Positions 1 to 7,580 of a DNA stretch of 22,178 nt are shown here, in pieces (position 1 is the stretch's first letter; each line of letters starts with the position of its first letter). The translations under genes and the position numbers were made by a program. Origin of the DNA: a virus; the IMG/VR virus record IMGVR_UViG_3300035179_000888, positions 1-22,178 of that record; one strand, 5' to 3'. The notes beneath the pieces are model-generated. The model was not told the origin of the DNA. It did not search any database and saw nothing but the letters and a program-made list of their open reading frames with translations.

Positions 1-162
1 CTAGATGGCTTTCAGCATCTCTTGTATCTTGTCCCATCGTCCTTGCTTAACTAAGCCCTGAATGTATTCTACTCTTTTTGCCAGTTCTTGTGTGCTTGAT
101 GCTTTTCTGCCCTCATGTAAGACGAGCCTAAACGCATCTTCTACTCCTTTCTCATAACTCAT
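1..162 (-). CDS. Small hypothetical protein, 53 aa
   Basis: The minus strand has an ATG at 162 and a TAG at 1-3, encoding 53 residues that begin MSYEKGVEDAF and end IQEMLKAI. A near-perfect ribosome site, GGAGGTGA (complement of 171-178), lies 8 nt before the ATG, which is the main reason to call so short a frame real. The product is charged, predicted to be all helical, and has no membrane segment or cysteine. The central stretch (about residues 22-37, STQELAKRVEYIQGLV) looks like an amphipathic helix, so a small dimerising or DNA/protein-binding regulator is possible. I recognise no family. The gene ends at the window edge and its downstream neighbour is unknown. Confidence 0.72.
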   Translation of the reverse strand: MSYEKGVEDAFRLVLHEGRKASSTQELAKRVEYIQGLVKQGRWDKIQEMLKAI

Positions 163-318
163 GCTTAGAGTCACCTCCGTAAAAATTCAATCTGGTTAAT
201 TTGCTGCTTAAGAAACCATTGCTCGAAAGAAAATAAAAAAACTGGAGAGAGCTGAGTAAAAGTAAAACTTAAGTCTTAACCATAGATGAGATGAAAATAT
301 AGTGAAGAGGAGAACAAA
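163..318. promoter_or_regulatory. Divergent intergenic region between two small genes
   Basis: This is an AT-rich gap between the divergent small genes at 162 (minus) and 319 (plus). It holds the GGAGGTGA site of the left gene (171-178) and a purine-rich GAAGAGGAG stretch (303-311) just before the right gene. AT-rich TATA-like stretches occur near 265-280 and 291-300, but none is clear enough to call. No repeat or RNA structure stands out. Confidence 0.4.
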
Positions 319-537
319 ATGGAGTATACGAGACCAAGCATTATTGCGACATTGTTATGGGCTTTTGGGATAGTTATAATCGGCTTTACAATCTACTGTA
401 TGGTTAGCTGGCAGGGCTGGACACAAAACATACACGACACGCTTCTAGTCTTGGTAGCCTTCTCATCAGGCATAAACGCAATCGCAACAGGAGCCCTAAT
501 AGACATACACACAATGAAAACCAAGAAAAGACTATAG
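319..537 (+). CDS. Small two-helix membrane protein, 72 aa
   Basis: ATG start preceded by GAAGAGGAG, a reasonable ribosome site about 7 nt upstream. The 72-residue product has two hydrophobic segments, about residues 8-29 (IIATLLWAFGIVIIGFTIYC) and 41-62 (LLVLVAFSSGINAIATGALI), joined by a short polar loop, and ends in a basic tail (MKTKKRL). Both helices are predicted in the membrane with a cytoplasmic C-terminus. Size and topology are compatible with a holin-like or other small viral membrane protein, but no family signature is visible. It is transcribed away from the 53-aa gene on its left and converges on the 220-aa membrane protein gene on its right. Confidence 0.7.
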   Translation: MEYTRPSIIATLLWAFGIVIIGFTIYCMVSWQGWTQNIHDTLLVLVAFSSGINAIATGALIDIHTMKTKKRL

Positions 538-594
538 CAAACTCAACCTCGAGTGCGGTCTTAGCATGAAGACTTTGAAGGTTCTGGGAAAACA

Positions 595-1257
595 CTAGTC
601 CAATGGCGTTGCGGGTTTGATATCACTTTTTTCTATCCTTTTACTAGTTATTCTCTCAAGTTTCTTAAGATAATTAATTAGGTTAAGTCTAAAGATAGTG
701 TTGAATTCGTTTACAAAACTTGTGTTATATTGCAAACGAATGTTTTCTGAGATAGGGTGCTTCTCTGTCAACTTTTGGAAGACTTTTGAGAACGTCAAGT
801 ATTGATTAACAATTTCACAGAATTCTGTTGAATATTCAATTAACAAATCATCGTCCACATCTTTTCTTTGCTTTTTGAATCTCCGTTCAAGATTCAAATA
901 CCATGATTTGAGAACAAAGGAAAAACTGTTCTCATAATATTTCCAGAATTCTGGTTCACTCGAAAAGGGATTAGGCATTATGGCCCAATTGGGATGATTA
1001 AAAAACCTCTTGAAATCTTCAATACAGATTTCCAAATCATCTATTAATTCCAAAAAAGGGTCTACCTTTATGCGCAGTATTAGAAAGTAAGTTATCGTGA
1101 GAGTAACTCCCACGAACAATACAAAAATCCACATCGGAACTTGTAGCTCTAGAGGTTGAGAACCAAAGGATTGAAACAAAAGAAAAATACCATTGGAGAG
1201 TAAGTTTATAATGATTGCAATAAATATTTCTCTTGGTGTAGATAGTTTATTTTTCAT
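595..1257 (-). CDS. Membrane-anchored protein with helical cytosolic domain, 220 aa
   Basis: The 220-residue product starts with two hydrophobic segments (about residues 10-32 and 41-63), followed by about 155 mostly helical, charged and aromatic residues without recognisable catalytic motifs. The N-terminal hairpin followed by a soluble domain resembles many two-TM accessory proteins of mobile elements, including effectors of toxin or abortive-infection modules and superinfection-exclusion proteins. This is analogy only, since no family was recognised. It lies 10 nt downstream of the 60-aa two-TM gene (1268-1450) on the same strand, so the two are probably co-transcribed and may work together at the membrane. 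The start has no strong ribosome site, so translation may be coupled to the upstream gene. Confidence 0.7.
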   Translation of the reverse strand: MKNKLSTPREIFIAIIINLLSNGIFLLFQSFGSQPLELQVPMWIFVLFVGVTLTITYFLILRIKVDPFLELIDDLEICIEDFKRFFNHPNWAIMPNPFSSEPEFWKYYENSFSFVLKSWYLNLERRFKKQRKDVDDDLLIEYSTEFCEIVNQYLTFSKVFQKLTEKHPISENIRLQYNTSFVNEFNTIFRLNLINYLKKLERITSKRIEKSDIKPATPLD

Positions 1258-1267
1258 AAGCCAAACA

Positions 1268-1450
1268 CTAGCTTCTTCTTCGGGTTAAAAGGTAGAAAAT
1301 CTGCAACGCAACACCCAGAACCACGAATGTCCAACCAGAATTTCTCATTGAGGTATCGTTGTTGCTGCTTCCCATTACAAGTAGGACAAAGCCAAGCACA
1401 ATGCATATTGCTGGAACTGTTGCTGCCCAGATGCTAATTTTGAACGACAT
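1268..1450 (-). CDS. Small two-helix membrane protein, 60 aa
   Basis: 60 residues, MSFKISIWAATVPAI at the start, with hydrophobic segments at about 7-27 and 39-55 separated by a polar loop (GSSNNDTSMRNSG), and a strongly basic end (TRRRS). The layout is two transmembrane helices with positively charged flanks. The minus-strand region just upstream contains an AT-rich TATA-like element (near 1463-1473) close to the start, consistent with a short leader. It is followed after 10 nt by the 220-aa membrane protein, so they form a two-gene operon. The function is unknown. Confidence 0.6.
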   Translation of the reverse strand: MSFKISIWAATVPAICIVLGFVLLVMGSSNNDTSMRNSGWTFVVLGVALQIFYLLTRRRS

Positions 1451-1494
1451 CTTATATCATCTGTAATATATTCGTTTTATCCTCTTGTATTTAA

Positions 1495-1665
1495 CTCTAC
1501 ATACCTTTCAATTTTGCCTTTTCTGAACTGGTTTCTAAATGTAAGAAATGTGGAAAACTTCAGTATGATGGGCTTAACGATGGTTTTATGGTTATCAAGG
1601 ATGTTCTTGGTTCCCGCTTAAGAAGACTGACTTCTGACTTTATCCCTCAGTTGTTGGTTGTTTAG
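1495..1665 (+). pseudogene. Possible zinc-ribbon gene remnant
   Basis: A plus-strand frame stays open for 56 codons between a TAA at 1492 and a TAG at 1663 but lacks a start codon and a ribosome site at its beginning. It reads through a CKKCG knuckle (SKCKKCGKLQYDG) followed by a short hydrophobic end. One CxxC pair resembles half of a zinc ribbon. It could be the tail of a decayed gene or chance coding. The stretch is otherwise unannotated, between two well-supported genes. Confidence 0.2.
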
Positions 1666-1709
1666 GCTGGAATCGCCTAAAAATATGGTATTTTGGCATT
1701 ACAACCATG

Positions 1710-1731
1710 TTTTTAATAGATTTTTAATAGA
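1710..1731 (+). promoter_or_regulatory. Tandem TATA-like boxes before the AbrB gene
   Basis: The 11-mer TTTTTAATAGA occurs twice back to back (1710-1720 and 1721-1731). The second copy sits where an archaeal TATA box would place transcription start near 1752, giving a leader of about 22 nt with the ribosome site GGAGGTGA (1762-1769). The duplication could give two start sites or form an operator for the small regulator encoded just downstream. Confidence 0.45.
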
Positions 1732-1773
1732 GCGTCAGCGTAGAGGTTTCTTGACGACTGAGGAGGTGAACGC

Positions 1774-1938
1774 ATGACAAAGGAAAACAAGCAAACACTT
1801 CCAACAGAGACATCAATCAACAAGTATGGCTTCCTCTATCTTAGTAAAGAAGTTTTGGCAACACTGGGTTTTCAGAAGGGCGACAAAGTCATACTGCGAC
1901 AGACGCCTGAGGGACTACTCGTAACGAAGGGAGCTTAG
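1774..1938 (+). CDS. AbrB/SpoVT-type small DNA-binding protein, 54 aa
   Basis: ATG at 1774 is preceded by AGGAGGTGA at optimal distance. The 54-residue product ends ...EGLLVTKGA. Residues about 15-53 follow the swapped-hairpin AbrB pattern: a basic turn (INKYGFLYLSKEV), then LGFQKGDKVILRQTPEGLLV, where LGxxxGDKV is the family hallmark. Such proteins dimerise and bind AT-rich DNA as transition-state regulators or as antitoxins (MazE-like). No toxin is evident next to it: the downstream gene (1974-3407) is convergent and belongs to the tail operon. It is therefore more likely a stand-alone viral or host-type transcription regulator. It may control its own tandem TATA region. Confidence 0.82.
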   Translation: MTKENKQTLPTETSINKYGFLYLSKEVLATLGFQKGDKVILRQTPEGLLVTKGA

Positions 1939-1973
1939 AGAAGTGAGATAAATCCGAGCCTTCTCCTTCTCTC

Positions 1974-3407
1974 TCATTTTCTTTTCCAAAATAGGTAAAC
2001 TTTTGTTTGCAATAGCAAAGCTGTGACATGGATAAGTTTCGCAAGTTTCTCTAACGTTGCAGTCTCTACTCTCTGCCTATATAATTCCCGTTTTCCATAC
2101 GGTTCATGATAGAAAAATTCTTTCAAAAAGCGCACATGCACATTCTTCATGAACGCATGACGCATCTCCAAAACTTGTTCATCCGATAAGCCACGAAGCT
2201 TGTTGAGAACGTATTTTTGGCTACCTAACAAGACTATGTTGAAGCCCAGATTTGAAAGCACATCTCGAATGGCTAAAGCATGCTTAGGCGGAAGCTGCTC
2301 CATAACCTTCTGCATTCCTGCACGCTGGAAAAACGGATTATATTTGGCCATAACCGCTATTGTTTCAACATAAGGCGTGCCCACAAGCCGCAAGGTTTCT
2401 CGTACAAGTCGTTGACCCAAACCTACAGTACGATATTTGGGATGAACAACAACTCGCATAATAACACTCAGCTTTTGGTTCAAGTCTTGCACACTCATCT
2501 TAGGCAGAACTTTGAGACGCCCAGCGACGGCCATTCCAGGATAACAATAAACTATGACGCCTGCAACCTCATTGCTACGAACCGCACGAAAAATCTTGCG
2601 CACAATCCCAATCTGGTGACTACGGTAATGAAAACCCGCCAGTAACCCATAGTCAGATCTTGTGCCTTCTTCTATACGAATTTCCTTGGTTAGACTACTT
2701 TCCTTGGCTGGATCATTCGGAAAGTAGCACACTTCAATTTCTTTCCCAAATCGCTTGTGAACGTGAACCGAAGGCTTTAAGTCTTCAAATAAGTCGGTGT
2801 GTGTTGTGGCTGCTAGAACTGCCTTTCCTTCTTGTCTTGCTAGTTTTTGAAGGTTGTAGGCTACGATTTTGGCTGTGTCTCTGTCTAATGTTGCGCAGAA
2901 TTCGTCCATAACCCAGAACTGTTTGCCTGACTCGATTAGTTTGGCGATTCTGAAACGATACTTCTGCCCATCGCTTAATTGACTATACCGCCTAACAAAG
3001 AGGAATGCATCGTTTAAACCTACTCTGCTCAGCAGTTCTAAGCCTTCCTCAACAGTTTTGCCAACACAGTCAATTAACGGCTTATTCCTTTCAAGTTTGA
3101 CGTCATCTATGTTGATGGCTTGTGAGCCTAAATCCTTCTCTAAAGCCCGTAGCAAAACAGATTTTCCAGACCCTGACTCACCCGTGATATACACAATGTC
3201 CTCTGGACCTATCTTCAATTCTACATTGTCATAAACTACATGCCTCTGATAATCATCTACACCAAGCCCAAACGCTTCATGAACAGCAATAGTTCTGTCC
3301 GTGATGTCGGTCTTAGTCTTGTAGGCTATGTTGATTACGAACTTTCCAGTAGTGCGGTCATATTTTCTTGCGAATTTTGTTATCTTAAAGAATTCACGTT
3401 TTTGCAT
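1974..3407 (-). CDS. ABC-type ATPase fused to GNAT acetyltransferase (COG2401-like)
   Basis: 477 residues. The N-terminal part is a soluble ABC ATPase: Walker A GESGSGKS (76-83), signature LSDGQ (144-148), Walker B FWVMDE (164-169) and switch histidine in TTHTD (about 203). The C-terminal half carries a GNAT acetyltransferase core: VVVHPKYRTVGLGQRLV (319-335) matches the acetyl-CoA-binding R/QxxGxG/A motif, followed by YNPFFQRAGM, typical of the last GNAT strand and helix. There is no membrane segment, so it is not a transporter. The pairing matches the archaeal family described as an ABC-type ATPase fused to a predicted acetyltransferase; its substrate is unknown to me. It is the last gene of the tail operon, 21 nt after the preceding tail gene, which suggests late expression. 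Possible roles: modifying DNA (phage Mu Mom is GNAT-related), tRNA or a protein; this is inference. Confidence 0.85.
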   Translation of the reverse strand: MQKREFFKITKFARKYDRTTGKFVINIAYKTKTDITDRTIAVHEAFGLGVDDYQRHVVYDNVELKIGPEDIVYITGESGSGKSVLLRALEKDLGSQAINIDDVKLERNKPLIDCVGKTVEEGLELLSRVGLNDAFLFVRRYSQLSDGQKYRFRIAKLIESGKQFWVMDEFCATLDRDTAKIVAYNLQKLARQEGKAVLAATTHTDLFEDLKPSVHVHKRFGKEIEVCYFPNDPAKESSLTKEIRIEEGTRSDYGLLAGFHYRSHQIGIVRKIFRAVRSNEVAGVIVYCYPGMAVAGRLKVLPKMSVQDLNQKLSVIMRVVVHPKYRTVGLGQRLVRETLRLVGTPYVETIAVMAKYNPFFQRAGMQKVMEQLPPKHALAIRDVLSNLGFNIVLLGSQKYVLNKLRGLSDEQVLEMRHAFMKNVHVRFLKEFFYHEPYGKRELYRQRVETATLEKLAKLIHVTALLLQTKVYLFWKRK

Positions 3408-3428
3408 GTTGAGGACCCTTAACTTCCT

Positions 3429-4019
3429 TCAGAAAATTCCAACTCCCATTAGCGTTCCACTGTGTTGTTTACTCTGAGATGGTTGAGGAGGAGTTCCAAC
3501 CGTCCACGTAAAATTCTCTATTCTGCTGTTGTATCCAGAACTTCCGAAGCGAAATTGATATTCAGTGACCGCGTCAGTATCCACAGGAAACATTCTTCTG
3601 TAGATGTGATAGCGAACTGTCCACGTTGCAACATCAAGACTTTGTGCTCCTAACTGCTCAGTTATGAATGTTGCTTTCAAAGTTGTTGGTGGAGAGTAGT
3701 CATTCGCGTAAACTCTGACAACGACAGCGTCGTAGTAGCCTAAACTTTGTTGGGACGAATTGTACCATGTGGCGCTGACCAGTGCTGTAACATCGCTGTT
3801 TGCGATAGCAACCACCAAAGATGCAATGGGTGTTTCGTTGCCGTTTTCATCTCGCTTCCAAATCTTTATGCCTATATATTGTGTGACATAGACGTCTCCG
3901 TCGTAAGCGTTAATTGAAACGCTAGAAAAGCTCGTAGTGTTTGATGTAAGTAGCTTTTTCGCACTTAAACCGTTGATGGTATGCGTATCACTGCGCATAT
4001 AACGAGTTTCAGTGGGCAA
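3429..4019 (-). CDS. Putative tail/baseplate surface protein, 196 aa
   Basis: 196 residues, predicted almost entirely beta: repeated threonine/serine-rich strands, VYVTQYIGIKIWKRDENGNE in the N-terminal third and a YNSRIENFTWTVGTPPQPSQ segment before a glycine-rich hydrophobic end (TLMGVGIF). No enzyme motif is visible. It lies directly downstream of a small tail gene (stop at 4020) and the hub/fibre gene, so it is probably a fibre tip, fibre chaperone or other exposed tail component. The frame starts at TTG 4019, with GGAG 9 nt upstream. An internal ATG at 3998 (MRSDTHT) is an alternative start with no ribosome site. Confidence 0.68.
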   Translation of the reverse strand: MPTETRYMRSDTHTINGLSAKKLLTSNTTSFSSVSINAYDGDVYVTQYIGIKIWKRDENGNETPIASLVVAIANSDVTALVSATWYNSSQQSLGYYDAVVVRVYANDYSPPTTLKATFITEQLGAQSLDVATWTVRYHIYRRMFPVDTDAVTEYQFRFGSSGYNSRIENFTWTVGTPPQPSQSKQHSGTLMGVGIF

Positions 4020-4283
4020 CTACATTTTCTCCATTTGTTTTCTTGCCTCAAAAGCCAGGCGGTAAGCGTCGTAAAGCGATAGAAGTTTCATTTTCACATA
4101 GTCTTTGACAGACTTCATTGGGTAAGCATCTTTCCAGTCTGCAAAGTCGCTAACGTCCAAGCAATAGATTGTTGTTATGTCGAGTTCCACGAACTTTAGA
4201 GAAAACCCAACGCTGTAGGAGCCTGAAACATAGAAGTTGTCGAGTTCGACATTTTTCCCTGTCTCTAATTCTATCTTGATCAT
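4020..4283 (-). CDS. Small tail-operon protein, 87 aa
   Basis: 87 residues, with a beta-rich first half (IKIELETGKNVELDNFYVSG) and a helical, basic C-terminal half (VKDYVKMKLLSLYDAYRLAFEARKQMEKM) that could form an amphipathic helix or coiled coil. The start ATG overlaps the stop of the hub gene as ATGA, which indicates translational coupling. The next gene begins at the base adjoining its stop. A baseplate or fibre accessory role follows from position only, and no family was recognised. Confidence 0.65.
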   Translation of the reverse strand: MIKIELETGKNVELDNFYVSGSYSVGFSLKFVELDITTIYCLDVSDFADWKDAYPMKSVKDYVKMKLLSLYDAYRLAFEARKQMEKM

Positions 4284-6664
4284 AATTTCACCCCCGCCAT
4301 AACCATTCTTGCATCAGCAGCCATCGTGTCGCTCGCATTGTCTGCGTCGCGGTAAATTTTGATTATGACAACATCATTGGCTTGCAAGTCTGGAGTGGTA
4401 AACGTGATTTCACTTGTCGCTATCTGCCCAGTCGTTGCTGGTGCATTTGTCGTTACAGATTGTACAGAACCTAAGGCAGAGTCATACGCTTCGCCATTTG
4501 CTCTACCCAAGAACTGTGCTGCCCAAACGACTGCGCCAGTGGTCACGGCGCTGATCCATTGAATGACAATAACTATGCTTGAGCCCACCACATAATTTGG
4601 AGGCAACTTGAACTGAAAATAGCAGACTTCATCAACTGCAGCATCAAAATCAAGAATGTAGTAAACGAAATTTGTGCCTACACCTTTAGTCTGGGCAGGC
4701 GCACCTGAAGAAGGTAAAACGGCACCTAACGGAGTTAAGACGGCAAATACTCCAGATTTTAATGTCATGTCTATTTCTTCGTCAGTCGGATCGTCTGCAA
4801 TTGTCAACGCGATGTTTGAGCCTTCAATAATGTTGATTCGTCTGCGAGCACCAATGTCAGAGCCACTATTCTTACGCACTTTAACTCTTGCAACACAGTC
4901 AAGCAAATCAGCCAGAACAAAGGCGTCTGCTCCGCCAGATTTGTGCCTATCTTTATGTGAGGCAAAGTCTGATTGCAGAGCCATGTCTGGGTTATGCCAT
5001 TCGTTAGCATGTTGAACCATGCTGCCTCCACCGCCTCCACCCCCGACGCTGCCAGAGACTCCACCTGACGCGCTTGCCTTATACTTGTCAAGTTTTAGAA
5101 TTGACTTCCTGAAGCCGTAAATGAAATCTGCCAGAAGTTGTGGTTCTTTAGCCAGTTCCAATTCAACTTCTAAAGTTTGATCTCTGCCGCTTGCTTTGTA
5201 CTCAACTGAAATTAGCCGATAGTCGCCGTCAATGTTCTCATTTGGAACTGTAACGTGAATTTTGTCAGCTGCAAGAATTGGCGTAGTGCCATAATCCACA
5301 ACTTCGCTACGCACTTTCAAAGTTTCAATCGGGTCTTTAAGAAAATCGAGCAACGCTTTTGCTCTATATTCACATTCGGCATCGCTGAAAAGTTCTTCGT
5401 CTACTTCAGTTTTTTCTCGTAAATCACCTGATCCCGTGACTGTGGCTCTAAAACGTCCGTCGCCAAAATATATGCCGTCAATATCCATTGTGAAATATGT
5501 TAGTGACATGAAGAAGTAGAATTCTATTTTAGTGATGTCTGACCAGTCTGCATTACCAAATTTCAGCCATTTGCCTGCTGGATTATCATCGCTTTTTTCC
5601 TGACTTCGTCCCAGTTTAATTTGATTGAACTTCCATGTTGAACCGATTACCATATCTTCATCTGCAATTCTGAAAAATCCGCCAAGACCCGGTGCATAGG
5701 CTTGTATGTAGCCTCCTAAATTTGAGTCTGCGCCATTAAACCTTATGTAAAAATTGAGCGTCTGAAAGCCTTTATTTCCTAGACCTGAAATGCTGGAAGG
5801 TAGAGTGAGACGGGCAACGCTTGTATAGTTGAGATCTATTTCGCTTGTTACATGAATGTATTTTAATCCAACTTTTGGATTTGATCCTGAAAGAGAACCT
5901 TCTCCTGGACCAAACGCCCAGCCATCCAATGATTCTTCGGTATATGCATCTTTATCTGCGGGCTCATTGCGTCCTCTGGCACCGTAAACTGTAATTTTAT
6001 TTCTTACACGAAAAATGTCTTTTTTATATTCGCTAACTTCCAGCCGTTCCGAAAGGTCGACTGATGATGTCTTAGAATTTTTTGGGAAGAATTCGAATTT
6101 GCCATCTGGAGCAATTCTGAAATCGTATCCTATTGCACCTGCAAGGTCTGCGGTTTCTGCAATATACTTTATAATATCAAAAACAGGCGTATCATCATAT
6201 TCCAGGTGAGTGTATATGGTATCAGTGTCTTCAACCAATTCTACGCTATCTCGGACATGGCTGAGAGAAGTGTAGTTGTCAATGACATATTTGATGACGA
6301 CTTCACCTTTCACGTTGTCCCATGACTTGGTAACTAAGCGCCTAAACAGTTGCTCTCCGTTACAGCGACCCCTAACCCGAATGTAATGCTCAAGTGCGTC
6401 GGATAGAGGTTCAATTTCCTCAACCTTCCCAGTCAAAACTAAAGGACAATTAGGGTCTCTACCGAGACTAATCGTAGCGTCACTACCAACATTAATCGGA
6501 TAAGTGCCGCCTGGACTATACTTCTTATCAAAGTTCTGAAGTAAACATTCAAAGCTAGAGATTTCAGCAGTGCAGCCTAAGTGAACACGCAGATCTATTA
6601 TGTCACTTTGCGGAGGCGTAACAGAACCGAAAACTGCAGAGGCTTTTGGGATGGCAACGCTCAT
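4280..6664 (-). CDS. Tail hub / fibre fusion protein, 794 aa
   Basis: The largest gene in the window. Residues about 1-240 and 405-530 read like a baseplate hub (gpD/gp27-type): VLTGKVEEIEPL, NGEQLFRRLV, SEYKKDIFRVRNKITVYGARG, then YGTTPILAADKIHV and DGDYRLISVEYKASGRDQTLEVEL. Between them (about 241-405) sits an inserted beta-sandwich-like module opening with DGWAFGPGEG and closing with FTMDIDGIYFGDGRF, similar in style to carbohydrate-binding jelly rolls. A glycine linker (541-547) leads to a fibre section with the HxDRHxSGGADAF pattern common in tail fibres (about 570-582), and a beta-rich C-terminal domain (about 635-794) that may bind the cell surface. The start ATG at 6664 overlaps the stop of the tape-measure-like gene. 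It is the probable receptor-binding and tail-tip protein. Confidence 0.78.
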   Translation of the reverse strand: MSVAIPKASAVFGSVTPPQSDIIDLRVHLGCTAEISSFECLLQNFDKKYSPGGTYPINVGSDATISLGRDPNCPLVLTGKVEEIEPLSDALEHYIRVRGRCNGEQLFRRLVTKSWDNVKGEVVIKYVIDNYTSLSHVRDSVELVEDTDTIYTHLEYDDTPVFDIIKYIAETADLAGAIGYDFRIAPDGKFEFFPKNSKTSSVDLSERLEVSEYKKDIFRVRNKITVYGARGRNEPADKDAYTEESLDGWAFGPGEGSLSGSNPKVGLKYIHVTSEIDLNYTSVARLTLPSSISGLGNKGFQTLNFYIRFNGADSNLGGYIQAYAPGLGGFFRIADEDMVIGSTWKFNQIKLGRSQEKSDDNPAGKWLKFGNADWSDITKIEFYFFMSLTYFTMDIDGIYFGDGRFRATVTGSGDLREKTEVDEELFSDAECEYRAKALLDFLKDPIETLKVRSEVVDYGTTPILAADKIHVTVPNENIDGDYRLISVEYKASGRDQTLEVELELAKEPQLLADFIYGFRKSILKLDKYKASASGGVSGSVGGGGGGGSMVQHANEWHNPDMALQSDFASHKDRHKSGGADAFVLADLLDCVARVKVRKNSGSDIGARRRINIIEGSNIALTIADDPTDEEIDMTLKSGVFAVLTPLGAVLPSSGAPAQTKGVGTNFVYYILDFDAAVDEVCYFQFKLPPNYVVGSSIVIVIQWISAVTTGAVVWAAQFLGRANGEAYDSALGSVQSVTTNAPATTGQIATSEITFTTPDLQANDVVIIKIYRDADNASDTMAADARMVMAGVKL

Positions 6665-7215
6665 TAATCAGTGACCCCTCGTCTAAGCAAAGCAGATTCT
6701 TCTTCCCCCGCACGGCTTATACCACGCGTACTTCCAGGCGTTTCTGCTGCAGTAGCGTTAAACTCACGCATAGATGATGTAGCAGCCATAGTCGACATAC
6801 TAAGCGCTGCCATAGCTGCAGCTGCAACTATGATTGCGCCTACTCCCATTGTTAATAGAACGATTTTTGCAGCAAGACTTGCGTTATGTGCCCACTGAAC
6901 CGCCGTGTCAATCGCAGTTTTGATGGTTGAAATCGTTTGAGCACTGGCCAAGTAACTAAAAGTTCTGATCATAGTACCAGCTAACGCAAGAATGCTTCCA
7001 AAGCTAGCAATAGCGTCGGCTTGCTGTTTAGATAAGATTCCGAATTGCTCACCTACTCTGGCGATTGCGAAAGCTGAGGCGCCAAAAGAAGCAAATTCAC
7101 GACCGACGCTCCTAATCTCTGAACTCATTTTGCGACTACTGGTTGAGATTTTCTCAAATTCAGCGCTTGCACTATCTCTTGCTATGACATCTATTGCAAT
7201 TTCATGGAAACTCAC
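6664..7215 (-). CDS. Very short tape-measure-like protein, 183 aa
   Basis: 183 residues beginning MSFHEIAIDVIARDSASAEF, the usual opening of tape-measure proteins (small beta strand, then DxSA and a helix with FEKIS...REF). The rest is helical and alanine-rich with hydrophobic segments at about 75-95 and 113-142 (IVLLTMGVGAIIVAAAAMAA), also typical of tape measures. It lies between the chaperone/gp10-like genes and the hub gene, the position expected for this protein. Most tape measures are several times longer. If this is the whole ruler, the tail would be very short. The start is GTG at 7215, overlapping the stop of the gp10-like gene by GTGA. It might also be an N-terminal part of a split tape measure, but no second part is visible. 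Confidence 0.68.
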   Translation of the reverse strand: MSFHEIAIDVIARDSASAEFEKISTSSRKMSSEIRSVGREFASFGASAFAIARVGEQFGILSKQQADAIASFGSILALAGTMIRTFSYLASAQTISTIKTAIDTAVQWAHNASLAAKIVLLTMGVGAIIVAAAAMAALSMSTMAATSSMREFNATAAETPGSTRGISRAGEEESALLRRGVTD

Positions 7216-7580
7216 TCTTTAGCCTCCCTAATGGCTTGATCAATAGCCTCACGCATGCGACGCACAAGATCCGGCATACAATATTCAAGTGCTCTAGCTA
7301 AGAAGCGTCTGGGCTGGATGAAGCGAGTTCCAAACTCTACGAAGGCAGCATAGGGAGCAGTGGCGCCAACTTTCAAGATCCATTCTTCCACTTTAGCGTA
7401 GATAGTTGATTCAAGATAGCCTGTTCTTCGTGGGGCAAAGGATTGAGCCGTATTTCTCAGCACTTCCCCTTGCTCAACAAGTGTATCATGCACTTGGCTT
7501 TTCATAGCAGAGTTCAATGTCTCTATCTTTCGGCGTAAGTCATCCAAGCCTTCGACATGAATTTCCAATTCAACGGACAT
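7212..7580 (-). CDS. HK97 gp10-like tail/neck protein, 122 aa
   Basis: 122 residues with the HK97 gp10 signature: EGLDDLRRKIETL at the start, then APRRTGYLESTIYAKV (about 50-65), YAAFVEFGTRFIQPRRFLARAL (about 81-102) and a charged C-terminal helix. Proteins of this family act at the head-tail junction or in tail completion. Here it sits after the tail chaperone rather than beside the connector genes, an unusual place. ATG at 7580 overlaps the end of the frameshifted chaperone frame (stop at 7570-7572) by 11 nt, so its translation may be coupled to the frameshift product. Confidence 0.82.
   Translation of the reverse strand: MSVELEIHVEGLDDLRRKIETLNSAMKSQVHDTLVEQGEVLRNTAQSFAPRRTGYLESTIYAKVEEWILKVGATAPYAAFVEFGTRFIQPRRFLARALEYCMPDLVRRMREAIDQAIREAKE

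Noticed and set aside
404-595. Minus-strand 63-residue open frame
   Set aside because: It is antisense to the 72-aa membrane protein gene, with leucine/cysteine-rich composition typical of a shadow frame and no ribosome site.
2280-2911. Plus-strand frames of 121 and 83 residues
   Set aside because: They lie antisense to the ABC-ATPase/acetyltransferase, which has intact motifs; no recognisable domain.
4804-5091. Minus-strand 95-residue frame inside the hub/fibre gene
   Set aside because: Overlaps the hub/fibre frame in another register on the same strand; no start signal and random-looking composition.
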